Below are positions 19,040 through 28,072 of a stretch of DNA of 64,000 nt, piece by piece (the stretch's first letter is position 1; each line of letters opens with the position of its first letter). A program made the translations under genes and the position numbers. A model generated the notes under the pieces. That model made no database searches, had not been told where the DNA came from, and saw only the letters and a program-made list of their open reading frames with translations. The stretch comes from Burkholderiales bacterium (lineage in GTDB: Bacteria; Pseudomonadota; Gammaproteobacteria; Burkholderiales; Burkholderiaceae_C): assembly GCA_016702555.1 (NCBI GenBank), contig JADJDV010000006.1, forward strand, positions 248,001 to 312,000, given 5' to 3'.

Positions 19040-19184
19040 TGTCTCAGTTCGTGCGCGATGAGCTCGCTTCGCTCGATGACTTCGCCGCTGCGCGGCTTCA
19101 ATGACGAATGACCGATGTCCCGTCATGGCGCGAAGCGCCGTCATCGAGCGAAGCGAGGGCATTTGTCATCGAAGCGCAGCGAGG
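19040..19184. repeat. Intergenic repeat of gagcgaagcgag palindromes
   Basis: The gap between the permease and the ATPase genes contains ctcgcttcgctcgatgac and its complement tcatcgagcgaagcgag, plus gtcatggcgcgaagcgccgtc, all inverted about short cores. It is probably a decayed dispersed repeat. I see no gene in it. Confidence 0.5.
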
Positions 19185-20096
19185 TCATCGCAGCCTGGGG
19201 TTCAGCGCATCGCGCAGCCAGTCGCCCAGCAGGTTCACCGACAGCGCGATCAGCACCAGCATGACGCCGGGGAAGATGGTGATCCACCACTCGCCCGAGA
19301 ACAGGTAGTCGTTGCCGACGCGGATCAGGGTGCCGAGCGAGGGCGAGGTGGGCGGCACACCGACGCCGAGGAAGGACAGCGTGGCTTCGGTGATGATGGC
19401 GGTGGCCACGTGGATGGTCGCCAGCACCAATACCGGCCCGGTCACGTTGGGCAGCACATGCTTGCGCATGATGCGCGCAGGCGACACGCCGGTGACGCGC
19501 GCCGCCTGCACGTATTCCTTGTTGCGCTCGACCATGGTGCTGCCGCGCACGGTGCGCGCGTACTGCACCCAGCCGGTGAGCGAGATGGCGACGATCAGCA
19601 CGCCGAAGGCGAGCGACTCGTTTGCGTGCGGGAACAGCGCGCGCCCGACGCCGGCGATCAGCAGCGCCACCAGGATGGCCGGGAACGACAGCATGACGTC
19701 GCACACGCGCATGAGGAAGGAGTCGATCCAGCCGCCCTTGAAGCCGGCGACCAGGCCCAGCAGCACGCCCACCACCACCGAGATGAGCACCGACACCAGG
19801 CCCACCACCAGCGAGATGCGCGCGCCGTAGATCAGCGCCGACAGGATGTCGCGCCCCTGGTCGTCGGTGCCCAGCAGGTAGCGCGCCTTGCCGGCTTCCT
19901 CCCAGGCCGGCGGCAGGCGCGCATCGCTCAACTCCAGCGTGGTCAGGTCGAACGGGTTGTGCGGCGCCACCCAATGCGCGAACACCGCGCAGAAGACGCA
20001 GACGAAGGCGATCAGGGCGGCGGTGATGGCGGTCGGCGAGGTGCGGAAGCTGTAGCCGACATCGCTGTCCCACCAGCGGGCGAGCAACTGACTCAT
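19185..20096 (-). CDS. Peptide ABC transporter permease (OppC/DppC type)
   Basis: This is an inner-membrane permease of 303 residues. The N-terminal helix TAITAALIAFVCVFCAVFAH is followed by LLGTDDQGRDILSALIYGAR, the DDxGRD signature of DppC/OppC proteins, and by the EAA loop YVQAARVTGVSPARIMRKHV. The start at 20096 gives MSQLLARWWDSDVGYSF; upstream in-frame residues lack similarity. It follows the binding-protein gene after a terminator-like hairpin. Confidence 0.94.
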   Translation of the reverse strand: MSQLLARWWDSDVGYSFRTSPTAITAALIAFVCVFCAVFAHWVAPHNPFDLTTLELSDARLPPAWEEAGKARYLLGTDDQGRDILSALIYGARISLVVGLVSVLISVVVGVLLGLVAGFKGGWIDSFLMRVCDVMLSFPAILVALLIAGVGRALFPHANESLAFGVLIVAISLTGWVQYARTVRGSTMVERNKEYVQAARVTGVSPARIMRKHVLPNVTGPVLVLATIHVATAIITEATLSFLGVGVPPTSPSLGTLIRVGNDYLFSGEWWITIFPGVMLVLIALSVNLLGDWLRDALNPRLR

Positions 20097-20120
20097 GATG
20101 GAGAGGGCAAGACGCGCATG

Positions 20121-20162
20121 AAAAAAGACAGGCGCCAAGCCGCCGCGGCGGCGGCCTGGCGC
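20121..20162 (-). terminator. Strong hairpin after the peptide-binding protein gene
   Basis: ggcgccaagccgcc (20131-20144) pairs with ggcggcctggcgcc (20149-20162) with one wobble over 14 bp. On the minus strand it is followed by tgtctttttt, so it should act as an intrinsic terminator or attenuator between the binding-protein gene and the downstream permease. Confidence 0.78.
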
Positions 20163-20172
20163 CAGCCGTGCC

Positions 20173-21747
20173 TCAGTTCTTGACGGTGATCAGCCGGAAC
20201 GGCATGTAGTTGTCGGCGCGCTGAACCAGATCGACCTTGCGGCTCACGCCCCAGGCCAGGCCCTGCTGGTGCAGCGGCAGGTGGCCGACCTCGTCGGTGT
20301 GGATCTTGAACGCCTCCTTGATCATGGCATCGCGCGTGGCCTTGTCGGCCTCGGCGCCGATCTTCACCGTCAGCTCGTCGAGCTTCGGGTTGCAATAGCT
20401 GCCCAGGTTGAACTGGCCGGCGCCGGTCTTGTCGTCGGGGCAGCGCATCAGCGCATTCAGCGGGTTGTGCGCGTCGTAAGTGGACGGTGTCCAGCCGAGC
20501 AGGTAGAAGCTGGTGTCGCGGCGCAGGATCTTGGGGAAATACGTACCCTTGGTCTCGGCCTGCAGGTTGATCTTGACGCCGATGCGCGCCAGGTTGGCGG
20601 CCACCGTCTGGCAGATCTGCGCATCGTTGACGTAGCGGTCGTTGGGGCAGTTCATGGTCACCTCGAAGCCGCTGCCGTAGCCGGCCTCGGCCAGCAGCTT
20701 CTTGGCCGCCTCGGTGTCGTAGGGCAGGCGCTTGACCGAAGGGTCGAAGCCGTTGATGCCCGGGCCGACCATCAGCGCCGACGGGTTGGAGGCGCCGCGC
20801 ATCACGGTCTTCTGGATGCCGTCGATGTCGATCGCCTGGTAGAAGGCCTGGCGCACGCGCTTGTCCTTGAACGGGTTCTTGCCCTTGACGCTGGAGAACA
20901 GCAGCTCGTCGCGCTTCTGGTCCATGCCCAGGAAGATGGTGCGCAGTTCGGCGCCGGTCAGCACCCGGGTGCCGGCGTTGGTGTTGACGCGGTCGATGTC
21001 CTGCACCGGCACCGGCTCCATCACGTCCACCTGGCCCGACAGCAGCGCGGCCACGCGTGTCGAGGCGCTGGCAATCGGCGTGAACACGACCTCCTGTACA
21101 TTGCCCTGGACCTTGCCCCAGTAGTTCGGGTTGCGCGCGAAGCGCGTGCTGACGCTGGGCTGGCGCTCGCGCACATGGTAGGGGCCGGTGCCGTTGGTCT
21201 TGAAGGAGGCGGCATTCTCGATGCCCTTGCGGCGGTCGACCGGGCGGGTGGTCTGGTTGGTTTCGCACCACTTCTTGCTCATGATCAGCACCTGCGACAG
21301 GATCTGCGGCAGGATCGGCAGCGGCGTCTTGGTCTCGATCTCCACCGTGTGGCTGTCGATCTTGCGCACTTCCTTGAAGTCGTTCACGTAGCTCTTCATG
21401 TCCGAGCCGTCGCCGGCCACGCGCGCCATGGTGAACACCACGTCGTCGGCGGTGAAGGGCGTGCCGTCATGAAACTTGACGTTCTTGCGCAACTGAAAGC
21501 GCCACACCGTGGGCGAGGTCTGCTGCCACGCCGTGGCCAGGCCTGGGATCGACTTCAGGTCCTTGTCCAGGTCGATCAGCGGCTCATAGACGTTGCCGAC
21601 CACGGACAGTTGCAGCGACTCGTTGAGCGAATGCGGGTCGAGCGACAGCGCGTCGCCCTGGTTGGCAATGCGCACCGTCTGCGCCGACACCGACGCGGCC
21701 AGTGCCACCAGCGCGGCGCCGGCAAGCAGGGAAAGTTGGGTTTTCAT
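20173..21747 (-). CDS. Peptide ABC transporter substrate-binding protein (SBP family 5)
   Basis: This periplasmic peptide-binding protein has 524 residues. MKTQLSLLAGAALVALAASV followed by SAQ is a signal peptide. GDALSLDPHSLNE and VVGNVYEPLIDLDKDLKSIP near the N-terminus, then WRFQLRKNVKFHDGTPFTAD, match the OppA/DppA signature. Ligand preference cannot be deduced. Its position between the two permease genes (B-type upstream, C-type downstream) differs from the common order with the binding protein first. Confidence 0.95.
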   Translation of the reverse strand: MKTQLSLLAGAALVALAASVSAQTVRIANQGDALSLDPHSLNESLQLSVVGNVYEPLIDLDKDLKSIPGLATAWQQTSPTVWRFQLRKNVKFHDGTPFTADDVVFTMARVAGDGSDMKSYVNDFKEVRKIDSHTVEIETKTPLPILPQILSQVLIMSKKWCETNQTTRPVDRRKGIENAASFKTNGTGPYHVRERQPSVSTRFARNPNYWGKVQGNVQEVVFTPIASASTRVAALLSGQVDVMEPVPVQDIDRVNTNAGTRVLTGAELRTIFLGMDQKRDELLFSSVKGKNPFKDKRVRQAFYQAIDIDGIQKTVMRGASNPSALMVGPGINGFDPSVKRLPYDTEAAKKLLAEAGYGSGFEVTMNCPNDRYVNDAQICQTVAANLARIGVKINLQAETKGTYFPKILRRDTSFYLLGWTPSTYDAHNPLNALMRCPDDKTGAGQFNLGSYCNPKLDELTVKIGAEADKATRDAMIKEAFKIHTDEVGHLPLHQQGLAWGVSRKVDLVQRADNYMPFRLITVKN

Positions 21748-21808
21748 GGAATGCCTCCTCGATGGATGAAACAGGAACTGCCGTCGCGGGATGGTCCGCG
21801 CATCTTCT

Positions 21809-22789
21809 TCAGTGGCCGCCCGCCCTGGCCCCGCGCAGGCGCGGATCGACCACGACGTAGAGCATGTCCACGATCAGGTTGATGAAGACGAAGATCAGCG
21901 CGATCAGGCACAGGTAGGCCGCCATCACGGGCACATCGGCGAAGGTCACGGCCTGGATGAACAGCAGACCCATGCCGGGCCACTGGAACACCGTCTCGGT
22001 GATGATGGCAAAGGCGATCAGGCCGCCGAGCTGCAGGCCGGTGATGGTCATCACCGGCACCAGCGTGTTCTTGAGCGCGTGACCGAAGTGAATGGCGCGG
22101 TCGGTCAGACCGCGCGCGCGCGCGAACTTAATGTAGTCGGTGCGCAGCACCTCCAGCATCTCGGCGCGCACCAGGCGCATGATCAGCGTGAGCTGGAAGA
22201 TCGCCAGCGTGATCGCCGGCAGGATCAGGTGCATCCAGCCGCTCTTGGTCAGCAGGCCGGTGCTCCACCAGCCGAGATTGACGGTCTCGCCACGGCCGAA
22301 GCTTGGCATCCAGCCGAACCAGACCGAGAACACCAGGATCAGCAGGATGCCGATCAGGAAGGTGGGCAGCGAGACGCCGAGCAGCGACACCGTCATGAAC
22401 ACTTGGCTCATGAAGGTGCCACGCTTGAGCGCTGCGTAGACGCCCATCGGCACCCCCACCAGCAGCGCCAGCAGAGCAGCGGCCACCGCCAGTTCGAAGG
22501 TGGCGGGAAAGCGCTCGCCCAGCAGGCGCGACACCTTGGCGCCCTGTCGCAGGCTGAGGCCGAACTCGCCCTGCGCGGCGTTCACCAGGAAATGCCAGAA
22601 CTGCACGAAGAAGGGCTGATCCAGGCCCAGGTCGGCGCGCAGCTCGCGAATCTGCTCCGGCGTGGCGTCCTGGCCCAGCAGGAACACCACCGGGTCGCCC
22701 ACATACTGGAACAGCAGGAATGCGATGAAGGCCACCGACACCATCACGATGATGGCCTGGATGAAGCGGCGGAGGATGAAAGCGCCCAT
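21809..22789 (-). CDS. Peptide ABC transporter permease (OppB/DppB type)
   Basis: The 326-residue inner-membrane permease starts MGAFILRRFIQAIIVMVSVA, the standard N-terminus of DppB proteins, followed by DPVVFLLGQDATPEQI and LRADLGLDQPFFVQFWHFLV. The EAA loop region lies in DYIKFARARGLTDRAIHFGH. It is the first gene of the minus-strand transporter cluster, upstream of the binding protein. The end overlaps no other gene. Confidence 0.95.
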   Translation of the reverse strand: MGAFILRRFIQAIIVMVSVAFIAFLLFQYVGDPVVFLLGQDATPEQIRELRADLGLDQPFFVQFWHFLVNAAQGEFGLSLRQGAKVSRLLGERFPATFELAVAAALLALLVGVPMGVYAALKRGTFMSQVFMTVSLLGVSLPTFLIGILLILVFSVWFGWMPSFGRGETVNLGWWSTGLLTKSGWMHLILPAITLAIFQLTLIMRLVRAEMLEVLRTDYIKFARARGLTDRAIHFGHALKNTLVPVMTITGLQLGGLIAFAIITETVFQWPGMGLLFIQAVTFADVPVMAAYLCLIALIFVFINLIVDMLYVVVDPRLRGARAGGH

Positions 22790-22987
22790 GTGTCAAAAAA
22801 CGTAGCAGGCGCCGATGCTAACAGAGCGGCTGGCCGGTCCGTGACAGGGATTGCGAGCATGGCAGCGGCGGCTGCCACATGATCAAGGGCTGGCGCTGCG
22901 CGCCATGAGTTCGATCTGTGGCCGTCGATGACGCGCCTGCGGCGCATGCCGCAGTTATGCGCTGCGCCGATCCAAGCACGGCCAAAG

Positions 22988-23015
22988 AAAAAGCCGCCCG
23001 AAGGCGGCTTTTTCG
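22988..23015 (-). terminator. Terminator downstream of the porin gene
   Basis: aaaaagccgcc and ggcggcttttt form an 11-bp stem with a cgaa-like loop and T-runs on both strands. It lies 37 bases beyond the porin stop and separates the porin from the peptide transporter genes. The remaining bases of 22790-23051 show no gene. Confidence 0.9.
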
Positions 23016-23051
23016 ACTGATCTGAAACTACCCTTTCAGGTAGCCCGACGA

Positions 23052-23960
23052 TCAGAAGTTGTGGCGGACACCGATACCGTAGTTGTTGGTGCCGTCCAGG
23101 CGCAGGTAGGCGCCGTACATGAACGTGCGCTTGGACAGCGCGTACTTGGCTTCCAGCAGGCCGTTGGTGTACTTCTTGCCACCGCCGTTGCGGGTGTCGC
23201 GGGTCAGGTCGAGCGTGACCGAAGCGGCGCCGAAGGTGGCCGTGCCGCCCAGACCGAAGCCGCGGCGATCACGAATCTTTGCGTCGTGGTAGCTGGCAGC
23301 CAGGGCGAAGTTGCCAAAGTTGTACTTGCCGCCCAGCGACCAGTTGGTCTTGCTGTTCTGCGCCTTGTTGGCGGACAGGCCGACGCCGATCGGGCCATTG
23401 GCGTAGATGGCGTTCACGTCCCACTTGGAGTTGCCACCGTTGTCAGGCTTGGCGATGTAGCCCAACTCGGCGTTGAAGCCGCCCAGGTTGGGGGTCTTGT
23501 AGCTGAACTGGCTGCTGTTACGAGCGCCGGCGCCAGCGACGCCGTAGGTGTTGCCGATCACCGAGTAGTTGGCGGTGCCGGTCAGTTCCCAGGTGGCCAC
23601 GCCGTAGAACGACGGGGTCAGGGTACGACCCATCTTGAAGGTGCCCCAGTTGCCGCCCAGCCACAGGTTGGCGGCACGGCCCCAGTAGCCGCCACCGGCG
23701 GTGGAGGTGGCGCCGTCTTCCAGCGACAGGCCGGTTTCGAAGTTGAAGCCAGCCTTCAGGCCGCCACCCAGGTCTTCGACGCCACGCACGCCCAGACGGC
23801 TGGTGCCGTTGTTCATGACGCCAGCGCTGATCATTTCGGTCTTGCCTTTGCCCATTTTGCCCACGGCGGCGTCAGCCACGCCATACAGGGTCACGGAAGA
23901 TTGGGCCATGGCGGCGCCCGAGAAGCCAATCACGGCCAGGGCAATCAGAGATTTTTTCAT
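23052..23960 (-). CDS. Outer-membrane porin (Omp32-like, Gram-negative porin family)
   Basis: The predicted 302-residue product forms a trimeric beta-barrel for diffusion of small, usually anionic, solutes. Start at 23960 gives MKKSLIALAVIGFSGAAMAQ, a signal peptide, then SSVTLYGVADAAVGK, the hallmark first strand of betaproteobacterial porins. SRLGVRGVEDLGGGLKAGFN is the second conserved stretch. The C-terminus IGVRHNF ends with the phenylalanine needed for outer-membrane insertion. It is a little shorter than the 330-350 residues typical, suggesting short loops. An upstream palindrome may regulate it. Confidence 0.95.
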   Translation of the reverse strand: MKKSLIALAVIGFSGAAMAQSSVTLYGVADAAVGKMGKGKTEMISAGVMNNGTSRLGVRGVEDLGGGLKAGFNFETGLSLEDGATSTAGGGYWGRAANLWLGGNWGTFKMGRTLTPSFYGVATWELTGTANYSVIGNTYGVAGAGARNSSQFSYKTPNLGGFNAELGYIAKPDNGGNSKWDVNAIYANGPIGVGLSANKAQNSKTNWSLGGKYNFGNFALAASYHDAKIRDRRGFGLGGTATFGAASVTLDLTRDTRNGGGKKYTNGLLEAKYALSKRTFMYGAYLRLDGTNNYGIGVRHNF

Positions 23961-24130
23961 TGCAAGTTCTCCAAGGTTAAACATAGGGCGCCGGTGCGAA
24001 GGGTCCGTCTGCGATTCCCGCCGGTTCCCCGGGCCAACCTCCCCAAACCGGGAAGTTGTTGCTATTGCACCAGACCTGACTTGAACTTGCAAAGGCTTCC
24101 GGGGCGTTTTCCTCTTGCCTGGGCCGTTTT

Positions 24131-24146
24131 GTCGTAAAACAACGAC
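24131..24146. promoter_or_regulatory. Inverted repeat in the porin-coq7 intergenic region
   Basis: gtcgt, six bases (aaaaca), then acgac lies in the 376-base gap between the divergent porin and coq7 genes. It might be an operator for either gene, but there is no direct evidence. The rest of 23961-24336 holds the expected promoters but no recognisable gene. Confidence 0.3.
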
Positions 24147-24336
24147 ACGTCCGGTGGATTCGTTGTGCATTGGCAACAATGACCGCGTGCGGCCGAAATC
24201 GGCGATCGGGCCCTTGGCGCTGCCGTTTTAAGCGCCCGACGGATCGACCGTCTTATCGCCGGCAAATAGTAAGCCCTGCGGTGCCCGTACTGGCCATGGA
24301 TATGACTTGGCATTCCGGGTGCCGTACCATCGGCGG

Positions 24337-24975
24337 ATGAGCTCAAGCCGATCCGACGCGCTGTTGTGCGCCGCCGACAGCGCCTTGCGCACCCTGTTTG
24401 CGCGGCCGCAGGCGGCGCGGCCCTCGCCGGCGCGCGGGGCGGAGCCCGCGCCGGCGCTGACTGAGCGCGAGCGGCGCCTGTCTGGCGCCTTGATGCGGGT
24501 CAACCACGTGGGTGAGGTCTGCGCGCAGGCGCTTTACACGGCGCAGGCGCTGAGCACGCGCGACGAACCATTGCGTCGCCAGCTCGACGCCGCCGCGCGC
24601 GAGGAGACCGACCATCTGGCCTGGACACGCGAGCGGCTGGATGAGCTGGGTGATCGCGTGTCGTGGCTGAACCCGCTGTGGTACGCCGGCGCCTTCGGCA
24701 TTGGCCTGCTGGCCGGGCGCATCGGTGGCGATGCCTTAAGCTTGGGTTTCGTGGTCGAGACCGAGCGCCAGGTCGAGGCCCATCTGGCCAGCCACATGGA
24801 CCGCCTGCCCAGCGCCGACACCGCCTCGCGCGCCATCGTGGCGCAGATGAAGGAGGACGAGGCGCGCCATGCCGATGATGCGCTGCACGCCGGTGGTGCG
24901 CCGCTGCCAGCGCCGCTGCGCGGCCTGATGCGGCTGGCGGCCCGGGTGATGACGACCACCGCGCACCGCATCTGA
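24337..24975 (+). CDS. coq7: Coq7 demethoxyubiquinone hydroxylase
   Basis: Coq7 is a membrane-bound di-iron enzyme that hydroxylates demethoxyubiquinol in ubiquinone synthesis. The 212-residue product shows the iron ligands in order: RVNHVGEVCAQALY (Glu of the first helix), REETDHLAWTRERL (EExDH), TERQVEAHL and KEDEARHADDAL (ExxxH). The start at 24337 (MSSSRSDALL) is preferred over an upstream in-frame ATG at 24307 because the extra residues add nothing conserved. It ends base-to-base against the convergent OsmC gene. Confidence 0.96.
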   Translation: MSSSRSDALLCAADSALRTLFARPQAARPSPARGAEPAPALTERERRLSGALMRVNHVGEVCAQALYTAQALSTRDEPLRRQLDAAAREETDHLAWTRERLDELGDRVSWLNPLWYAGAFGIGLLAGRIGGDALSLGFVVETERQVEAHLASHMDRLPSADTASRAIVAQMKEDEARHADDALHAGGAPLPAPLRGLMRLAARVMTTTAHRI

Positions 24976-25431
24976 TCAGGCTGCCAGTTCGACCAGTTCG
25001 AACGAGGTGGTGATCTCGACCGTCTTGCCCAGCATGATCGAGGCCGAGCAGTATTTCTCGTGGCTGAGCTGAATGGCGCGCTCGACCGCGCTGGCGGGCA
25101 CGTCCCGGCCGCTGACCGTGAAGTGCATGTGAATCCTGGTGAAGACCTTGGGGTCTTCGGCGGCGCGTTCGCTGCTCAGCTTGACCGAACAGCCGCGCAC
25201 GTCATGGCGGCCGCGCTTCAGGATCAGCACCACGTCGTAGGCGCTGCAGCCGCCGGTGCCGGCCAGCACGGTCTCCATCGGGCGCGGCGCCAGGTTCTGG
25301 CCGCCGTTCTCGGGCTTGACGGCGTCGGGCGCGCCGTCCATGGCAATGACGTGGCCCGAGCCGGTCTCGGCCACGAAACCCATGCCCGAGCGCGTGCCTG
25401 CGCCCCCCGTCCAGCTGACCGTGCATTCCAT
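24976..25431 (-). CDS. OsmC family peroxiredoxin-like protein
   Basis: The 151-residue protein belongs to the OsmC/Ohr superfamily, whose members reduce organic hydroperoxides with two cysteines. GTGGCSAYDVVLIL puts the first Cys at residue 62 and SHEKYCSASIML the second at residue 128. The arrangement is closest to the YhfA subgroup, for which peroxidase activity is less certain than for Ohr. It is convergent with coq7, the two stop codons being adjacent. Confidence 0.9.
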   Translation of the reverse strand: MECTVSWTGGAGTRSGMGFVAETGSGHVIAMDGAPDAVKPENGGQNLAPRPMETVLAGTGGCSAYDVVLILKRGRHDVRGCSVKLSSERAAEDPKVFTRIHMHFTVSGRDVPASAVERAIQLSHEKYCSASIMLGKTVEITTSFELVELAA

Positions 25432-25576
25432 GATCTGGCCACCTTCCCCAATGTCGTTGATCCGGCGCCGAGCGTAACGGATTCAGGGCGAGCCGAAAAC
25501 CGTGACGAAAATCACGTTTTATCGTCTTCAATGCTGCGATGCAGCAAAAAAATATAGAACGATCGTGCTTTTCATG

Positions 25577-25582
25577 TAAACT
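25577..25582 (+). promoter_or_regulatory. Predicted -10 box for the candidate small RNA
   Basis: taaact, preceded by tg, places a transcription start near 25589, exactly where the first hairpin begins. The -35 region (tagaac at 25555-25560) is poor for sigma-70, so an alternative sigma factor or activator is possible. Confidence 0.4.
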
Positions 25583-25588
25583 GCCGGC

Positions 25589-25680
25589 ATGCGAGCGGTT
25601 CTTCCTCTCGCAAGACTTGTCTCCTCCACCCTTCACAAGGTGGCTTCCAACCCCGGCCTGAGCGGTTCGGGGTTTTTTTT
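25589..25680 (+). ncRNA. Candidate trans-acting small RNA with anti-Shine-Dalgarno loop
   Basis: About 92 bases form three consecutive hairpins: tgcgag/ctcgca (25590-25595 with 25607-25612), cttgt/acaag (25616-25620 with 25635-25639) and aaccccg/cggggtt (25649-25655 with 25668-25674) followed by eight T. The second loop exposes ctcctccaccc, complementary to a Shine-Dalgarno sequence, and the first loop has cuucc. The third hairpin is a textbook Hfq-type terminator. This resembles CCUCC-loop small RNAs that block translation. It lies between osmC (divergent) and ilvA and could instead be an ilvA leader with terminator. Confidence 0.6.
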
Positions 25681-25772
25681 GCTGCATCGCCGCACGCGGT
25701 CTTGGGCATGACGCGGTCAGGGTCGGCGCCGCTCCTTATGATTGCCGGTTTGCCTGCTCCCCTCAGCCCACC

Positions 25773-27348
25773 ATGAAATCCAAGCCCGCCGACGGCAAGC
25801 CCGCGCCGCTGAGTTCGACCGATTACCTCAAGCAGGTGCTGACGGCACGCGTCTACGACGTCGCGGTCGAGTCCGATCTCGACCCGCGCGCGCCTCAGCC
25901 GCCGGCTGCACAACAAGATTTTTCTGAAGCGCGAAGACCAGCAGCCGGTGTTCAGCTTCAAGCTGCGCGGCGCCTACAACAAGATGGCGCATCTGACGCC
26001 CGAGCAGCTGAAGGCCGGCGTGATCTGCGCCAGCGCCGGCAACCACGCGCAGGGCGTGGCCTTGGGCGCGCACAAGCTGGGCTCGCGCGCGGTGATCGTG
26101 ATGCCGACGACCACGCCGCAGGTCAAGGTCGATGCCGTCAAGGCGCTCGGCGGCGAGGTGGTGCTGGCCGGTGACAGCTACTCCGACGCCTACGACCACG
26201 CTGTCAAGCTGCAGGCGGCGCAGGGGCTGACCTTCATCCATCCGTTCGACGACCCGCTGGTGATCGCCGGCCAGGGCACCATCGGCATGGAGATCCTGCG
26301 CCAGCACCAGGGGCCGCTGGCGGCGGTGTTCGTGGCGATTGGCGGCGGCGGGCTGATCAGCGGCGTTGGCGCCTATGTCAAGGCGGTGCGGCCCGAGGTC
26401 AAGGTGATCGGCGTGCAGATGCGCGATTCGGACGCCATGGCGCAATCGGTTGGCCAGGGCAGGCAGGTGACGCTGGCCGACGTCGGCCTGTTCGCCGACG
26501 GCACCGCCGTCAAGCGCGTCGGCGAGGAAACCTTTCGCGTCGCCAGCCAGGTGGTGGACGAGTTCATCACGGTGGACATCGACGCCGTCTGCGCCGCCAT
26601 CAAGGACGTGTTCATCGACACCCGCAGCATCGTCGAACCCTCGGGCGCGATGGCGGTGGCGGCGCTGAAGCAGTACGTCGCCACGCACAAGACCAAGGGC
26701 GAGAGCTACGTTGCCATCCTCTCGGGTGCCAACATGAACTTCGACCGTCTGCGCTTCGTCGCCGAGCGCGCCGAGGTGGGCGAGGAGCGCGAGGCGCTGT
26801 TCGCGGTGACCATCCCGGAGGAGCGCGGCAGCTTCCGCCGCTTCTGCGAAATCATCGGCCAGTTGCCCGGCGGTCCGCGCAACGTGACCGAGTTCAACTA
26901 CCGCATCAGCGACGCCGACGAGAACGGTCAGGCGCACGTGTTCGTCGGCCTGACCACCAACGGCAAGGGCGAGTCGCCGCGCATCGCCAGCGCGCTGCAG
27001 CGCGCCGGCTTTGGCGCCGTCGACCTGACCCACAACGAACTGGCCAAGGGCCACGTGCGCTACATGATCGGCGGGCATTCGCACCTGGCTCGGGACGAGC
27101 GCCTGCTGCGCTTCGTGTTTCCCGAGCGGCCCGGCGCGCTGATGAAATTCCTCAGCCTGATGCGCCCCAGCTGGAACATCAGCCTGTTCAACTACCGCCA
27201 TGAGGGCGCCGACTACGGGCACATCCTGGTCGGCATGCAGGTGCCCAAGGCACACGACGCGGCATTCCGGCGCTTTCTGGATCAGCTGGGCTATCCCTGG
27301 ATCGAGGAAACCGACAACCCGGCGTACCGGTTGTTTCTGAACGGCTGA
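25773..27348 (+). pseudogene. ilvA: Threonine ammonia-lyase (biosynthetic IlvA), frameshifted
   Basis: IlvA deaminates threonine to 2-oxobutanoate, the first step of isoleucine synthesis, using PLP and feedback inhibition. From 25773 the frame reads SSTDYLKQVLTARVYDVAVE and then breaks. A second frame continues LSRRLHNKIFLKREDQQPV, FSFKLRGAYNKM (PLP Lys) and ICASAGNHAQGVALGA, to a normal end with two ACT-like domains at 27348. One extra base near 25887-25894, in a run of cgcgcgc, explains the break. Corrected length is about 524 residues, standard for this family. It may be a sequencing error; the rest is well preserved. Confidence 0.92.
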
Positions 27349-27399
27349 CGCACACGCACCACCATTCTGACGGCGCTCTGGCCAGCGCGCTTGGGTGGC

Positions 27400-27999
27400 T
27401 CAGCCGCCCGTCGCCGGGTGTGCCGGCGGCTGCGCAAAGGCCGGTGCCGGCAGCGCGCCACCAGGGACGATGCTGCGCGGCGACGGCACGGCGGGTGCGC
27501 CCGGCCGGGGCGGCGCGGCCACCGCGTCACCGGCGCTGGAGCGCTCGGCCAGCGGTGGCATCTCCAGCCGCAGTTCCTGTGCGCCGGCGCCCAGCAGCAC
27601 CGCGCGCGGCGTCACCGCGCGCACGGTCCAGCCGCCCTCGATGCCCTCCAGCGCCGCGCCCACGCGCAGCGGCTTGGCCGGCTTGCCGTCGATGCCGATC
27701 AGCGCCGCGCCGCGCGCGCCGTGGGTGACGATGCCGCGCAGCACCAGGCGGCCGGCCAGCGCCGGGGCGGGCGCGGCCGCCGTGGTGGGGGTCGCTGCCT
27801 CTTGGCCGCCCAGCGCGCGCAGCACGCGGCGCGCATCCGGCGTCGCGTCGGCCAGGGCGTGGCCGGCCAGCGGCGCGCTCACCGGTTGGCCGCCACCGCT
27901 GACGCGGAAATACCAGTACAGCGCGCTGGCCGCCACCAGAAACCACAGCAGCAGGCTCAGCACGCCAGCGGCGAGGCGATCAGACGGGCGCCAGTTCAT
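27400..27999 (-). CDS. gspC: Type II secretion protein GspC
   Basis: GspC links the inner-membrane platform to the secretin. The 199-residue protein has one N-terminal helix (AAGVLSLLLWFLVAASALYW) and a periplasmic homology region: LVLRGIVTHGARGAALIGID, followed by KPLRVGAALEGIEGGWTV and PRAVLLGAGAQELRLEMP, matching the HR domain. No PDZ domain follows; the C-terminus is Pro- and Ala-rich. It is divergent from gspG with a 73-base gap, as in other betaproteobacterial clusters. Confidence 0.86.
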   Translation of the reverse strand: MNWRPSDRLAAGVLSLLLWFLVAASALYWYFRVSGGGQPVSAPLAGHALADATPDARRVLRALGGQEAATPTTAAAPAPALAGRLVLRGIVTHGARGAALIGIDGKPAKPLRVGAALEGIEGGWTVRAVTPRAVLLGAGAQELRLEMPPLAERSSAGDAVAAPPRPGAPAVPSPRSIVPGGALPAPAFAQPPAHPATGG

Positions 28000-28072
28000 G
28001 GGCGCGACAGAGTGCGGGCTGTCATGGTCGGACGATTATCATTGAACCCCACTCTGGCTTACGGCTGCATTC

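Noticed and set aside
19029..19184. Short repeated gagcgaagcgag units as a possible CRISPR array
   Set aside because: Units are inverted, irregular and without spacers of constant length.
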